Shown piece after piece: positions 30,251-38,598 of a stretch of 38,598 bases of DNA. Each line of letters begins with the position of its first letter. Positions within the stretch are counted from its first letter, which is position 1. The position numbers were made by a program, and so were the translations under genes. The notes under the pieces are model-generated. The model saw nothing but the letters and a program-made list of their open reading frames with translations, was not told where the DNA came from and did no database searches. Location: the NCBI GenBank assembly GCA_021741325.1, contig JAIOYC010000005.1, positions 1 to 38,598 on the forward strand, written 5' to 3'. The DNA is from Alphaproteobacteria bacterium (lineage in GTDB: Bacteria > Pseudomonadota > Alphaproteobacteria > Micavibrionales > Micavibrionaceae).

Positions 30251-30928
30251 GTGAAGGGCTTTACTCTCTCAACACTTCAGATGCGCATCATTTCCGGCAG
30301 CGTGCTGGCCGTGGCGGGGCTGTTTGTCGTCGCGAGCGGCGGCTGGGTCTTGAGAATTGTGGTTCTGCTGGCCGCGCTGATCGCTTTTTATGAATGGATC
30401 AATCTGTCTGTACGCACCGCTGACCCGCAGAGATTTTCTCTGGCAGGACTGCTCTATATTCCCATTTCATCCGTGTGTTTCTTGACAATCCGTGAACAGT
30501 ACGGGGCCGATATGAGCATTTTATTCGTGCTGATGGTGGCCGCCAGCGATACATGCGCGTACGTCGCGGGCAAAGCCATCGGCGGTCCCAAAATGTGGGA
30601 ATCCCTAAGCCCCAAGAAAACCTGGGCTGGGTTGATGGGCGCGATATTGGGCCCGGCCATCGTGGGCGTTTTGTATGCTCTGTATGAGTTCGGGTTTTCT
30701 GGAATTGATGTGCTCAAACTGTTCTTCTTTACCGGAACTGGTCTGTTCATGGGACTGGCAGGACAGGGCGGAGATTTGATCGTTTCCTTTCTCAAGCGCC
30801 GGGCGGGCGCGAAGGATGCGGGCGCGCTTATCCCCGGGCATGGCGGAATTCTGGACCGTTTCGATGCCATGATGCTGTGCGCGCCGCTCTTCTTATTGCT
30901 GATCGCGAAAGTATTCCATGCCCTCTAG
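30251..30928 (+). CDS. cdsA: Phosphatidate cytidylyltransferase
   Basis: CdsA makes CDP-diacylglycerol, the precursor of all major phospholipids, in the inner membrane. The 225-residue protein is polytopic, with hydrophobic segments such as VLAVAGLFVVASGGWVLRIV and VVLLAALIAFYEW. The family core includes DTCAYVAGKAIGGPKMWESLSPKKTW and the end GHGGILDRFDAMM. It is shorter than E. coli CdsA (about 285 residues), as in several alphaproteobacteria, having fewer N-terminal helices. The start is the GTG at 30251, preceded by GGAAAG. Its end overlaps dxr by 11 nt. Confidence 0.94.
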   Translation: MKGFTLSTLQMRIISGSVLAVAGLFVVASGGWVLRIVVLLAALIAFYEWINLSVRTADPQRFSLAGLLYIPISSVCFLTIREQYGADMSILFVLMVAASDTCAYVAGKAIGGPKMWESLSPKKTWAGLMGAILGPAIVGVLYALYEFGFSGIDVLKLFFFTGTGLFMGLAGQGGDLIVSFLKRRAGAKDAGALIPGHGGILDRFDAMMLCAPLFLLLIAKVFHAL

Positions 30929-32111
30929 GACCATCAATATTTTGGGAGCAACCGGTTCTGTCGGTCAGTGCGCGGCCGACGTCGTTGCAAAAAATCCAGA
31001 CCGTTTTTCCGTACAGACGGTAACGGCCCATGGAAACACCCGGAAACTGGCTGAAACCGCGATACGCCTTAAAGCCCGAAAAGCCGTTCTTTGTGATCGG
31101 AAGGAAGAAGCGATCCTCCGGGAGCTTCTGAAGGGAACAGAGATAGAAATCGGCATCGGTCCAGATTCACTTCTGGAATCATCATGCTCTGCCGTTGATG
31201 TAACCCTGGCCGCTATCGCGGGTTTGGCGGGACTTGATTCTGTCTTGAACGCCCTGCGCCATAGTCGGGTTGTCGCCATCGCGAACAAGGAACCGCTCGT
31301 GGCTGCCGGACCTTTGGTCATGCAGACCGCCCGGCAGAGCGGCTGTACGCTTTTGCCCGTGGACAGCGAACACAATGCCATTTTTCAGGTCCTGGACACC
31401 AAGAACCTTCAGAGCGTCGAAAATCTGATCCTGACAGCCTCAGGCGGTCCTTTTCTTAATCGCGAGATTTCCGAGCTCGAACACGTCACCCCCGCACAGG
31501 CCGTGGCCCACCCAAACTGGTCCATGGGCGCAAAAATATCGGTCGACAGCGCCACCATGATGAACAAGGCCCTGGAAATCATAGAAGCGCACTATCTTTT
31601 TGACATGCCGGGAGAAAAAATTAAGGTCCTGATCCATCCGCAATCGGTTGTGCATTCCATGGTTGAATACACGGATGGCTCCGTGCTCGCGCAGATGGGT
31701 GCCAGCGATATGCGCACACCCCTTTCCCATGCGCTGGCCTGGCCTGAGCGCCTGCCCACACCCGGGCAAAAATTAACCTTAAACACCATGAAGCACCTGA
31801 CATTTTCCGAGCCTGACCCCGTGCGTTTTCCGGCGCTGAAGCTTGCTTATGTATGCCTGGAAAACGGTCCGGAGGCGTGCATCGCCTTGAACGCAGCCAA
31901 CGAGGCGGCTGTAGAGGCTTTTTTAGCCGAAAAAATCTCTTTTTATGATATTGTAGGTACAGTGGAGTATATAGTCACTCAGGCTCTCGGATCGGAGACG
32001 CCCATGGCTTCAAACTCCCTGGACGACATAAAAAAAATCGATGGGCGTATCCGGGCGCTTACACAAGACTATATCTCTAAAAACCCAAGACGGAGAACGG
32101 TAGCGGGATGA
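30918..32111 (+). CDS. dxr: 1-deoxy-D-xylulose 5-phosphate reductoisomerase
   Basis: Dxr makes 2-C-methylerythritol 4-phosphate, the committed step of the non-mevalonate isoprenoid pathway that feeds UppS. The 397-residue protein has the NADPH-binding start INILGATGSVGQCAADVV, ANKEPLVAAGPLVM, the active site LLPVDSEHNAIFQ, and VAHPNWSMGAKISVDSATMMNKALE, with the catalytic-loop tail MASNSLDDIKKIDGRI. Length is normal. It starts inside the end of cdsA (11-nt overlap) and its stop overlaps the rseP start by four nt, so the three are translated from one message. Confidence 0.97.
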   Translation: MPSRTINILGATGSVGQCAADVVAKNPDRFSVQTVTAHGNTRKLAETAIRLKARKAVLCDRKEEAILRELLKGTEIEIGIGPDSLLESSCSAVDVTLAAIAGLAGLDSVLNALRHSRVVAIANKEPLVAAGPLVMQTARQSGCTLLPVDSEHNAIFQVLDTKNLQSVENLILTASGGPFLNREISELEHVTPAQAVAHPNWSMGAKISVDSATMMNKALEIIEAHYLFDMPGEKIKVLIHPQSVVHSMVEYTDGSVLAQMGASDMRTPLSHALAWPERLPTPGQKLTLNTMKHLTFSEPDPVRFPALKLAYVCLENGPEACIALNAANEAAVEAFLAEKISFYDIVGTVEYIVTQALGSETPMASNSLDDIKKIDGRIRALTQDYISKNPRRRTVAG

Positions 32112-33502
32112 CAAATATTTTTGAATATATCGGAATTCTGGGCGGCAATATCTGGCTGTATGGCGGATCCTTCCTGCTCATTCTGTCTTTGCTCGTTTTT
32201 ATCCATGAATGGGGACACTATATCGTTGCCCGTCTCTGCGGCGTGCGGATAGAGATCTTTTCCATCGGCTTCGGGAAGGAACTGTTCGGTTTTCAGGACC
32301 GCCACGGCACACGCTGGAAACTTTCCCTCATTCCGCTGGGCGGATACGTTAAAATGTTCGGAGATGTCGATCCCGCCAGCGCCAAAAAGGATGACCGCAT
32401 CGAGGATACGGAAACTGGCACAATCCGCCGGATGACTCCCGAAGAGCGCGATGTGGCCTTTTTTGCCAAGCCTGTCTGGAAACGCGCACTGATCGTCTTT
32501 GCGGGTCCCGCCATTAATTACCTGTTCGCCATAGTGGTCATGACAATCTTGTTCGTCTTTAACGGCCAGCCTGTTACGCCGCCCACCGCCGCCGCCCTTG
32601 TGGGGGGATCCAGCGCGGAAATTCATGGATTCCAGCCCCACGATATTGTGCTCTCCATAGATGGAAAGCCGGTCACCAATTTTGAAGATATCCGCCAGGA
32701 CATGAGCATCTCCCTTGACCGCGAGCGTCAATTTGTCGTTCAACGCGGCGAAGAGATCGTCCATATCCAGGCCCGCCCTGAAAAAGTGGTGGAAGAAGAC
32801 CGATTCGGCTTCAAGCACAGCCGCGGCCTGTTGGGGCTTATCAGCCCCAGCCATGCTGTTGATGTAAAGAGCATACGCGCCATCGAAGGCAAGGAGTACG
32901 GCGAAAACGACTTGGATGCGGTGAACGCCGATCTGCGCGCCCGTCTGGACTCTACCTTTGCGATTGAAGTCGATGCGGGAGGAAAGCGGGACAAACTGCT
33001 TATCCATCCTCTGCGCGCTCTCAATGATAATTTTGCAAACGCCGAGAGCAAAGAGCAGGGCATTCTCTATATCGCTCCTACAAAAGACAGGGTCTTCCTG
33101 CGTTACGGAGTGGGCATTGCGTTCGTGAAATCCCTGGAGCAGACCTGGTATGTCACACGCGGAACCCTAGAGGCCATGAGTCAGATGGTTGCCGGTACGC
33201 GCAGCGCCTCGGAACTGGGTGGTGTCATTCGGATTGGTGCTTTGGCGGGAGACATGGCCCAAAAGGGTCTGGTGGCGTTGATTTTGTTCACCGCTCTTCT
33301 TTCAATCAATCTGGGGCTGATCAATCTCTTTCCCATTCCCTTGCTGGATGGGGGACATCTGGTTTTTTACGCCGCGGAGGCCATTCTCAGACGCCCCATT
33401 CCTGACCGTTTGCAGGAAATGGCCTTTCAGGCAGGGCTGGTCGTGCTGGTTACCCTCATGGTCTTCACAAACCTGAACGATATCATCCAGCTTATTCTCT
33501 AA
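32108..33502 (+). CDS. rseP: Site-2 zinc metalloprotease RseP
   Basis: RseP is an inner-membrane intramembrane protease that cleaves anti-sigma factors and remnant signal peptides. The 464-residue protein has a first transmembrane helix with the zinc motif FIHEWGHYIVARLCGVR (His33, Glu34, His37) and a second, KRALIVFAGPAINYLFAIVVM. A periplasmic PDZ region follows (GFQPHDIVLSIDGKPV), and then the third zinc ligand in NLFPIPLLDGGHLVFY. Between PDZ and C-terminal helices is an extra stretch of about 100 residues containing a second, divergent PDZ-like part. It ends the pyrH operon: bamA, its usual neighbour, is absent and putA converges from the other strand. Confidence 0.95.
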   Translation: MTNIFEYIGILGGNIWLYGGSFLLILSLLVFIHEWGHYIVARLCGVRIEIFSIGFGKELFGFQDRHGTRWKLSLIPLGGYVKMFGDVDPASAKKDDRIEDTETGTIRRMTPEERDVAFFAKPVWKRALIVFAGPAINYLFAIVVMTILFVFNGQPVTPPTAAALVGGSSAEIHGFQPHDIVLSIDGKPVTNFEDIRQDMSISLDRERQFVVQRGEEIVHIQARPEKVVEEDRFGFKHSRGLLGLISPSHAVDVKSIRAIEGKEYGENDLDAVNADLRARLDSTFAIEVDAGGKRDKLLIHPLRALNDNFANAESKEQGILYIAPTKDRVFLRYGVGIAFVKSLEQTWYVTRGTLEAMSQMVAGTRSASELGGVIRIGALAGDMAQKGLVALILFTALLSINLGLINLFPIPLLDGGHLVFYAAEAILRRPIPDRLQEMAFQAGLVVLVTLMVFTNLNDIIQLIL

Positions 33503-33542
33503 ATTGTTTGAAGGACAGGGTGACGCGTACACAATGTACGTG

Positions 33543-36500
33543 TCATTCCCCTATGGACACGAGAGTGGCGTTTCCGCCAGCGGCTGTCGTATTGACGCTC
33601 ACAACCTTTTCCGGTGCAAAGCGGGCAAGATAATGAGGCCCTCCGGCTTTTGGGCCTGTGCCCGAAAGACCGCATCCGCCAAAAGGCTGCGAACCCACAA
33701 CAGCCCCTATAATAGAGCGGTTGACGTAGACATTGCCGACATTCATGCGCTCCACAATACGCGCCTGCGCCGAGGCCACACGGGTATGAAGCCCGAACGT
33801 CAGGCCGTATCCCTTGCCATTCAATTTTCTGATCAGGTCTTCCAGATCATCGGCACGGAACCGGATTACATGCAGGATAGGGCCAAAGACTTCACGCTCC
33901 AAAAGATCTGTGTTGTCCAGCAAGAAAGCGCAAGGCGCAAAAAAGGAGCCCTGTTTCTTCAAAGCAGGCTCAATCGGCACTTCCTGGATCAACTCTCCCC
34001 AACCCTCAAGTTTCGTGCGATGAGCCTCCAGTTCGGCGCGCGCGTGATCGTCGATAACCGGTCCTATATCCGAGGATAAAAGGGCGGGGTCTCCGACACG
34101 CAATTCCTTCATCGCGCCTTTCAGCATAGGAATGATTTTATCGGCAACATCCTCCTGCACGCATAAAATCCGCAGGGCGGAACAACGTTGCCCGGCGGAG
34201 CCAAACGCGCTGAGAAGGGCGTCATCCACGACCTGCTCGGGCAGGGCCGAGGAATCCACGATCATCGCGTTCATCCCCCCCGTTTCGGCGATCAGCGGAA
34301 CGATAGGACCGGACTTCGCGGCCAACGTCCGGTTGATTCCCTGGGCCACTTCGGTGGAGCCGGTAAAGCAGACCCCGGCGACATCCTTGTGTCCTGTTAA
34401 AAGCGGGCCGATACGGCTGCCTTTACCCGGAACAAGATTCACGGCGGCAAGCGGAATTCCAGCCTCATGCATCAACTGAACCGTTTTCATCGCAATGAGA
34501 GAGGTCTGCTCCGCCGGCTTGGCAAGCACGGTGTTGCCCGCCATAAGGGCTGCGATCACCTGGCCCGTGAAGATAGCGAGGGGGAAGTTCCAGGGGCTGA
34601 TACACACGAACACGCCCCGCCCGTGCTGAGTGAGAATATTGCTTTCACCCGTTGGGCCGGGAAGCCTCATCCCCTCGGCCGAAAAATCGAGACGTCCGCG
34701 GTTCGCGTAATACCGCGCGAAATCAACGGCCTCGCGGACCTCCGCAATGCCGTCCGGCAGAGTCTTTCCAGCCTCCCGCACGCACAGCGCGATAAGCTCT
34801 TCGCGGTTATCCTCCAGAAGGTCTGCAAACTTCTCCAAAATCCGGGCCCGGTCTTCGCCGGGGGTGCGCGACCAGGCGCCAAAGGCATTGTCAGCCGCTT
34901 CAAACGCCAGATTCACAAGGCTTTCGTCCGCGCCCCACTGCTTACCGGGAGAATCCTTATGATCTGCCGGATTTTCAACAGTCCGGCCTTCCCCTTCTTT
35001 ATAAATCTTCCCTCCAATCAGGGGAGCCGATTCATAGGAGCGGCGGTGAAGGGCTATGGCCCGGCTCAACTCATCCGCCGACGCCCTGTCCTGTAAATCC
35101 AGACCCCGCGAATTGATCCTGCCCACGGGCGCTTCGCCTTTGTAGAGATCGGGGGGCAAGGCAATGGCGGGATGACGAACGCTTTCATAATTCCGCACCT
35201 TTTCCACGGGATCGGCCACAATCAGGGCTGCGGGCTCGGCGGGATTCAGCAGGCGATTCACAAAGGAACTGTTCGCGCCGTTCTCAAGAAGTCGGCGCAC
35301 GAGATAAGGCAGGAGATCCTGATGCGGTCCCACAGGGGCGTAAATACAGACTTGCTCCTGATGGTCTTCCTTCAGCGTGTCATAAAGCGTTTCCCCCATC
35401 CCATGCAAGCGCTGGAATTCAAACGCCGCGCCGCTCTCCTTGGCAAAGTCCAGAATGGCCGCGATGGTGTGCGCGTTGTGGGTGGCGAACATCGGAAAGA
35501 CCCTGTCTGCATGGCTGAACATCCGTTGCGCGCAGGCTAGATAAGATACATCCGTGTTGGCTTTTCGTGTAAAGACCGGGAAATCGGAAAATCCCGAGAC
35601 TTGAGCGTATTTGATCTCGGTATCCCAGTATGCGCCTTTGACAAGGCGAGCCTGCAGCCGAACATGATTGTCCCGGGCCAGCCCGGCCACCTCGTCAATC
35701 AACGGAAAACAGCGTTTTTGATACGCCTGCACCGCAAGGCCAAAACCCGCCCAGTCCTTGTTAAAGCCGGGATTTTTCAGCACCCGCTGGATAATCTCGA
35801 GCGAAAGCTCCAGGCGGCCTACCTCTTCCGCGTCCACGGTGAGAGTCAGATTTTCATCCGACGCCAGCGCACAAAGCTGCGCGAGCCGGTCGGCCAGATC
35901 TGGAACGCAGCGTTCCTTCTGCCCATAGAGATAGCGCGGATGCAGCGCCGAGAGTTTCACGGAAATGCCCGAACGCCTCTGCCCTTCCGCCTGCGGATGC
36001 GCGCCGACCGCCTTGATAGCCGCCACATAGGATTCAAAATAACGCTCCGCATCCTCAGCCGTCCGCGCTCCCTCGCCCAGAACGTCATAGGAAAACCGGT
36101 AGGATTTTTTTTCGTAGGGCTTTGCCCGCTTCAGAGCATCTTCGATATCTTGCCCCAACACGAACTGACGTCCCATCACGCCGATCGCGGCGATGATGGC
36201 CTCGCGAATGACAGGCTCTCCCAGACGGGCCAAAACCCCGTCCAGCGTTTTACGGGTCAGAGACAGCCCGTAGCCTGCCATTTTCGTCATCCAGTCGTTG
36301 CTTTGACCTGCCGAAGCCAGCCAGTCAGCAGCGGCCACCTTGTCCCGGATCAGCACGTTGGCCGTTTTTTTATCGGGAATCCGCAACAGGGCCTCGGCCA
36401 AGGTCATCAGGGCCAGGCCTTCTTCAGTATCCAATCCATATTGCCGCAGAAAGGTTTCCAGTTGGCCAGCGGGAACTTTGCGGGCGCGCACCCGCTCCAC

Positions 36501-36662
36501 CAGCCCTTTTGCTGTTGCGAATATGCGATCGGCGCGCACCTCGTCCCAGGCGAGCTGGTTCAGAAGATTCTCAAGAATCTCGGTTTCATCCGCATAGAGG
36601 TGGTCGTGAAGAGACTTGTTCATGGGGGCGGGCTCAATTTCTCGTTCCAGGGCGCGTTTCAT
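33543..36662 (-). CDS. putA: Bifunctional proline dehydrogenase / delta-1-pyrroline-5-carboxylate dehydrogenase
   Basis: PutA oxidises proline to glutamate in two steps, using FAD and then NAD. The 1039-residue protein has an N-terminal helical part and a proline dehydrogenase barrel ([49 protein letters not shown]). The C-terminal aldehyde dehydrogenase has [41 protein letters not shown] and the catalytic Cys near residue 827 in GQRCSALRI. No ribbon-helix-helix DNA-binding domain precedes the barrel, so it is the non-regulatory PutA type. The start at 36662, 7 nt after the hemY stop, is preferred; 36623 is an alternative. It converges on rseP. Confidence 0.95.
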   Translation of the reverse strand: MKRALEREIEPAPMNKSLHDHLYADETEILENLLNQLAWDEVRADRIFATAKGLVERVRARKVPAGQLETFLRQYGLDTEEGLALMTLAEALLRIPDKKTANVLIRDKVAAADWLASAGQSNDWMTKMAGYGLSLTRKTLDGVLARLGEPVIREAIIAAIGVMGRQFVLGQDIEDALKRAKPYEKKSYRFSYDVLGEGARTAEDAERYFESYVAAIKAVGAHPQAEGQRRSGISVKLSALHPRYLYGQKERCVPDLADRLAQLCALASDENLTLTVDAEEVGRLELSLEIIQRVLKNPGFNKDWAGFGLAVQAYQKRCFPLIDEVAGLARDNHVRLQARLVKGAYWDTEIKYAQVSGFSDFPVFTRKANTDVSYLACAQRMFSHADRVFPMFATHNAHTIAAILDFAKESGAAFEFQRLHGMGETLYDTLKEDHQEQVCIYAPVGPHQDLLPYLVRRLLENGANSSFVNRLLNPAEPAALIVADPVEKVRNYESVRHPAIALPPDLYKGEAPVGRINSRGLDLQDRASADELSRAIALHRRSYESAPLIGGKIYKEGEGRTVENPADHKDSPGKQWGADESLVNLAFEAADNAFGAWSRTPGEDRARILEKFADLLEDNREELIALCVREAGKTLPDGIAEVREAVDFARYYANRGRLDFSAEGMRLPGPTGESNILTQHGRGVFVCISPWNFPLAIFTGQVIAALMAGNTVLAKPAEQTSLIAMKTVQLMHEAGIPLAAVNLVPGKGSRIGPLLTGHKDVAGVCFTGSTEVAQGINRTLAAKSGPIVPLIAETGGMNAMIVDSSALPEQVVDDALLSAFGSAGQRCSALRILCVQEDVADKIIPMLKGAMKELRVGDPALLSSDIGPVIDDHARAELEAHRTKLEGWGELIQEVPIEPALKKQGSFFAPCAFLLDNTDLLEREVFGPILHVIRFRADDLEDLIRKLNGKGYGLTFGLHTRVASAQARIVERMNVGNVYVNRSIIGAVVGSQPFGGCGLSGTGPKAGGPHYLARFAPEKVVSVNTTAAGGNATLVSIGE

Positions 36663-36669
36663 ATCTAGA

Positions 36670-38022
36670 CTATATAGGAACTCCAGAAGCTCCATCAACA
36701 GTCACGCGCAGAGGATCGGGTAAATCGCTCTGGCCGCCCGGGAAGCCCCAGATGATGGTGTTAAAGGCGCCGTGCGGTCGGGCAATCGCATTCCAGCTCT
36801 CATAAATAATGCCTGTCTCCCGGCAAAACCAGACCGGGGAAGGAAGCGCTTCCATTGCCTTTTCAAGCCAGAGACGAACGCGGTCCGGCGACCCGCCCAG
36901 ATTCTCTTCCAGATCCGCGCGCAGCCGGTAAAGATCGGCGCAGGGATGCAAGGCCTCGGCGCGCTCAAAAAATATGACCGCCTGCGCCCATAAACCGCTT
37001 TCCATGGCGGCCGCCATGACTGCTCTCAAGGCATCGGAACTCTCCGGCCGCAGATCCACAAGCTTTTCCAGCCACTTTAAGCGGCCAGCGGGATGTGCGG
37101 ATTTTTTCGCGGGAACAAGGGCTTTCCACAGCGGAATAAAGCCGGGATGAGGGTGAACCTTCCAGGCCTTTTCAACAACCCTGAGCGCGGCGCGGCGATT
37201 TCCGGCATCCAGATAAGCCTGACCCAGCCTGAGCGCCGCGGGAATAAAATCAGGGTTCAGCGCGGCAGCCTTCTTGATCTTTCCCAAGGATTCCGGAACG
37301 GTGAGCGCTTCATCCGCCTCCGCGAGCAACATGGCCGCGCGATCCGCAAGGGCCTGCGAAGGCGGCACGACGCCTTCTTTCTCGGCTTTTTTCAAAATCC
37401 GCCGGGCTTCCTCCCAGTGACGATTTCGGATTTCCAGATCATAGGCCAGCCGCAAAAGCCACGACTGGCGGGGATGCAACGCAAGACCCCGGCGCGCCAG
37501 TATTAAAGCCTGGCCATAGTCGCGCCGGTCCAGGGCCGTCTGCAAAAGACCGCGTATCCCCAGAAATGCGGCATCCGGATGATCGAGAAGATTTGTAAAA
37601 ATCTCCCGGGATCTGTCCTCAAGCCCTTCAAGGCGCGCGGCTTGCGCCTGCAGGAGAAGAGCAAGACCGTCATCCTCGCCAAGCAATTTTTGCGTAAGGC
37701 GCGCCTGCGCGGTGGCGGCCTTCGGGTCTCCGACTGCAACAGCGGTCAGGCCCAGCATCAAGGCCCGATGCCCTTTCTCCCGGTTCCGGAGACCGGATTG
37801 ACGCCGCCAGATCCCCGGCAAATCCGCCAAGCCGCGCAAGAGGCTGTAGATGAGAATTGAAAGCAAAACAACCGCCAGAAATAAAACCAGAAACAGGCCC
37901 ATATCGATTCGAACGCTGTAATTGAGCCATTCCATCTGCACAAAACCGGGACGGTCCGCGATCCACACCGCCAGCGCGACGATGAGCGAGAGCTTTACGA
38001 TGAACCACAGCGCGCGAATCAT
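36670..38022 (-). CDS. hemY: HemY-type membrane protein with TPR repeats
   Basis: A 450-residue inner-membrane protein of the proteobacterial HemY family (distinct from the protoporphyrinogen oxidase also called HemY). Two N-terminal membrane helices (LWFIVKLSLIVALAVWIAD and LFLVLFLAVVLLSILIYSLL) flank the family motif GFVQMEWLNYSVRIDM. A large domain of TPR-like helical pairs follows, for example ALILARRGLALHPRQSWLL, FIPAALRLGQAYLDAGNRR and AVIFFERAEALHPCADLY. A hemC/hemD neighbour is usual, but here only the flanking acetyltransferase gene is seen upstream. The start codon overlaps the upstream stop by 4 nt (ATGA), and putA follows in 7 nt. Its biochemical role is not known. Confidence 0.88.
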   Translation of the reverse strand: MIRALWFIVKLSLIVALAVWIADRPGFVQMEWLNYSVRIDMGLFLVLFLAVVLLSILIYSLLRGLADLPGIWRRQSGLRNREKGHRALMLGLTAVAVGDPKAATAQARLTQKLLGEDDGLALLLQAQAARLEGLEDRSREIFTNLLDHPDAAFLGIRGLLQTALDRRDYGQALILARRGLALHPRQSWLLRLAYDLEIRNRHWEEARRILKKAEKEGVVPPSQALADRAAMLLAEADEALTVPESLGKIKKAAALNPDFIPAALRLGQAYLDAGNRRAALRVVEKAWKVHPHPGFIPLWKALVPAKKSAHPAGRLKWLEKLVDLRPESSDALRAVMAAAMESGLWAQAVIFFERAEALHPCADLYRLRADLEENLGGSPDRVRLWLEKAMEALPSPVWFCRETGIIYESWNAIARPHGAFNTIIWGFPGGQSDLPDPLRVTVDGASGVPI

Positions 38023-38598
38023 GGGATCTCCTCTTCCGGTTCCGAAAGGACAGGCACCAGGAATCTCTTCGTGAGCCCATGGCCGAACGGATTGTCCGCC
38101 AGCGTATCTTGATACACGCCGTCATTGTTCAAAATTATTTTTTCCGACGCGGGATTGTCCGGCGCGCAGGTCAGCAGAAGCTCTTTCAAACCCCGCCGCG
38201 CCGCCCGCGCGCGCGTCAACTTCAAGGAAAGGGTTCCGAGCCCCTGATTCATCAGGCTGGGGCGGATTCCATACCCGACATGCCCGCCGAACTTCTTCAA
38301 AAAATCATTCAGCTCGTGGCGGAACGATACTTCTCCGATGAACAAAGCCCCGCAGGACAACCACAGGGTTTCGTAAGACACTTTTGGAATCTGTTCGCCG
38401 GAGGGGAGCGTAACAACCATTCCTCCCTGATCGTTCAGGCTCTGCAGATGGCTTTGGGGATTTTTTTCGATTTCCAGAATTTCATGCTCTTGCTTTGCAG
38501 GCACAATGCCCCGCCGAAATCCTTCGCGTAGCGACTCTACATAAGAGGGGATCAGATCCAAGTGCGGCAGGGCAAGGATCACGTCCCCCTTGTCTATC
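38019..38598 (-). CDS. GNAT-family acetyltransferase, probably cut by the window edge
   Basis: An acetyltransferase of the GNAT fold. The acetyl-CoA-binding region reads HVGYGIRPSLMNQGLGTLSL, followed by RARAARRGLKELLLTCAPDN and PASEKIILNNDGVYQ, a pattern typical of the COG3981-type predicted acetyltransferases. The frame is open to the end of the window. A GTG at 38582 could be the start, but its ribosome-binding site would be too close, so the true start may lie outside. At least 187 residues are visible and the domain looks complete. It overlaps hemY by 4 nt. The substrate cannot be inferred. Confidence 0.78.
   Translation of the reverse strand, partial: IDKGDVILALPHLDLIPSYVESLREGFRRGIVPAKQEHEILEIEKNPQSHLQSLNDQGGMVVTLPSGEQIPKVSYETLWLSCGALFIGEVSFRHELNDFLKKFGGHVGYGIRPSLMNQGLGTLSLKLTRARAARRGLKELLLTCAPDNPASEKIILNNDGVYQDTLADNPFGHGLTKRFLVPVLSEPEEEIP

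Noticed and set aside
35601-36668. Long plus-strand open frame opposite putA
   Set aside because: Antisense shadow of the proline dehydrogenase domain, which is unambiguous.

Overview
This window reads as chromosomal DNA of a flagellated, Gram-negative alphaproteobacterium. The evidence is a CtrA-type cell-cycle response regulator, alphaproteobacterial-style FlgB/FlgC/FliE/FliI, LolA- and HemY-type envelope proteins, a one-polypeptide PutA and a moderately high-GC housekeeping background. The lineage cannot be fixed by eye. A deep-branching group (Micavibrio-like or Rhodospirillales-like) is a guess. Most of the window is ordinary core genome, interrupted by two AT-rich insertions that each sit beside a tRNA gene.

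Layout. 1-8320: xseA (cut by the window edge), a pseudopilin-like protein, a lipoprotein hydrolase, pth-rplY, cysS, folE, secE-nusG and a trypsin-like lipoprotein protease. 8436-8740: a tRNA-Thr(GGU) gene whose anticodon loop is split by a 230-nt group I intron resembling the Azoarcus/Agrobacterium tRNA introns (IC3 type). This is the most striking feature here. 8833-10420: AT-rich DNA with a membrane-anchored Mrr-like nuclease. 10426-12385: recR, a LolA-like carrier and a secreted EF-hand protein. 12536-15510: an AT-rich block holding an orphan ORF, an ATP-grasp enzyme and a metallophosphoesterase. It abuts the 3' end of tRNA-Asn(GUU) and carries an imperfect copy of that tRNA end at its far edge, so it looks like a small tRNA-targeted island without an integrase. 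15646-21153: hisS followed by a secreted protein whose signal peptide is partly encoded by a nested palindromic repeat, then pyrB-phoH-ybeY-corC. 21173-25864: a flagellar locus, with an FlhB C-terminal-domain homologue, flgB-flgC-fliE, and a convergent fliI unit that also carries two tandem TerB-like paralogues and a peptidase-like protein. 25916-28000: ctrA and two small uncharacterised genes. 28090-33502: the envelope/lipid operon pyrH-frr-uppS-cdsA-dxr-rseP. 33543-38598: a leftward run of a GNAT acetyltransferase, hemY and putA.

How the genes work together. pyrH to rseP is a tightly packed, partly overlapping operon linking UMP supply, ribosome recycling, isoprenoid and phospholipid precursors and site-2 proteolysis. 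phoH-ybeY-corC is the usual RNA-processing/CBS cluster. The flagellar genes supply the proximal rod (FlgB, FlgC), the rod/MS-ring adaptor (FliE) and the export ATPase (FliI). Several classic operons are truncated: nusG lacks rplK behind it, pyrH lacks rpsB-tsf in front, and rseP lacks bamA behind it. All statements rest on reading the sequence and translations by eye; no database search was made.
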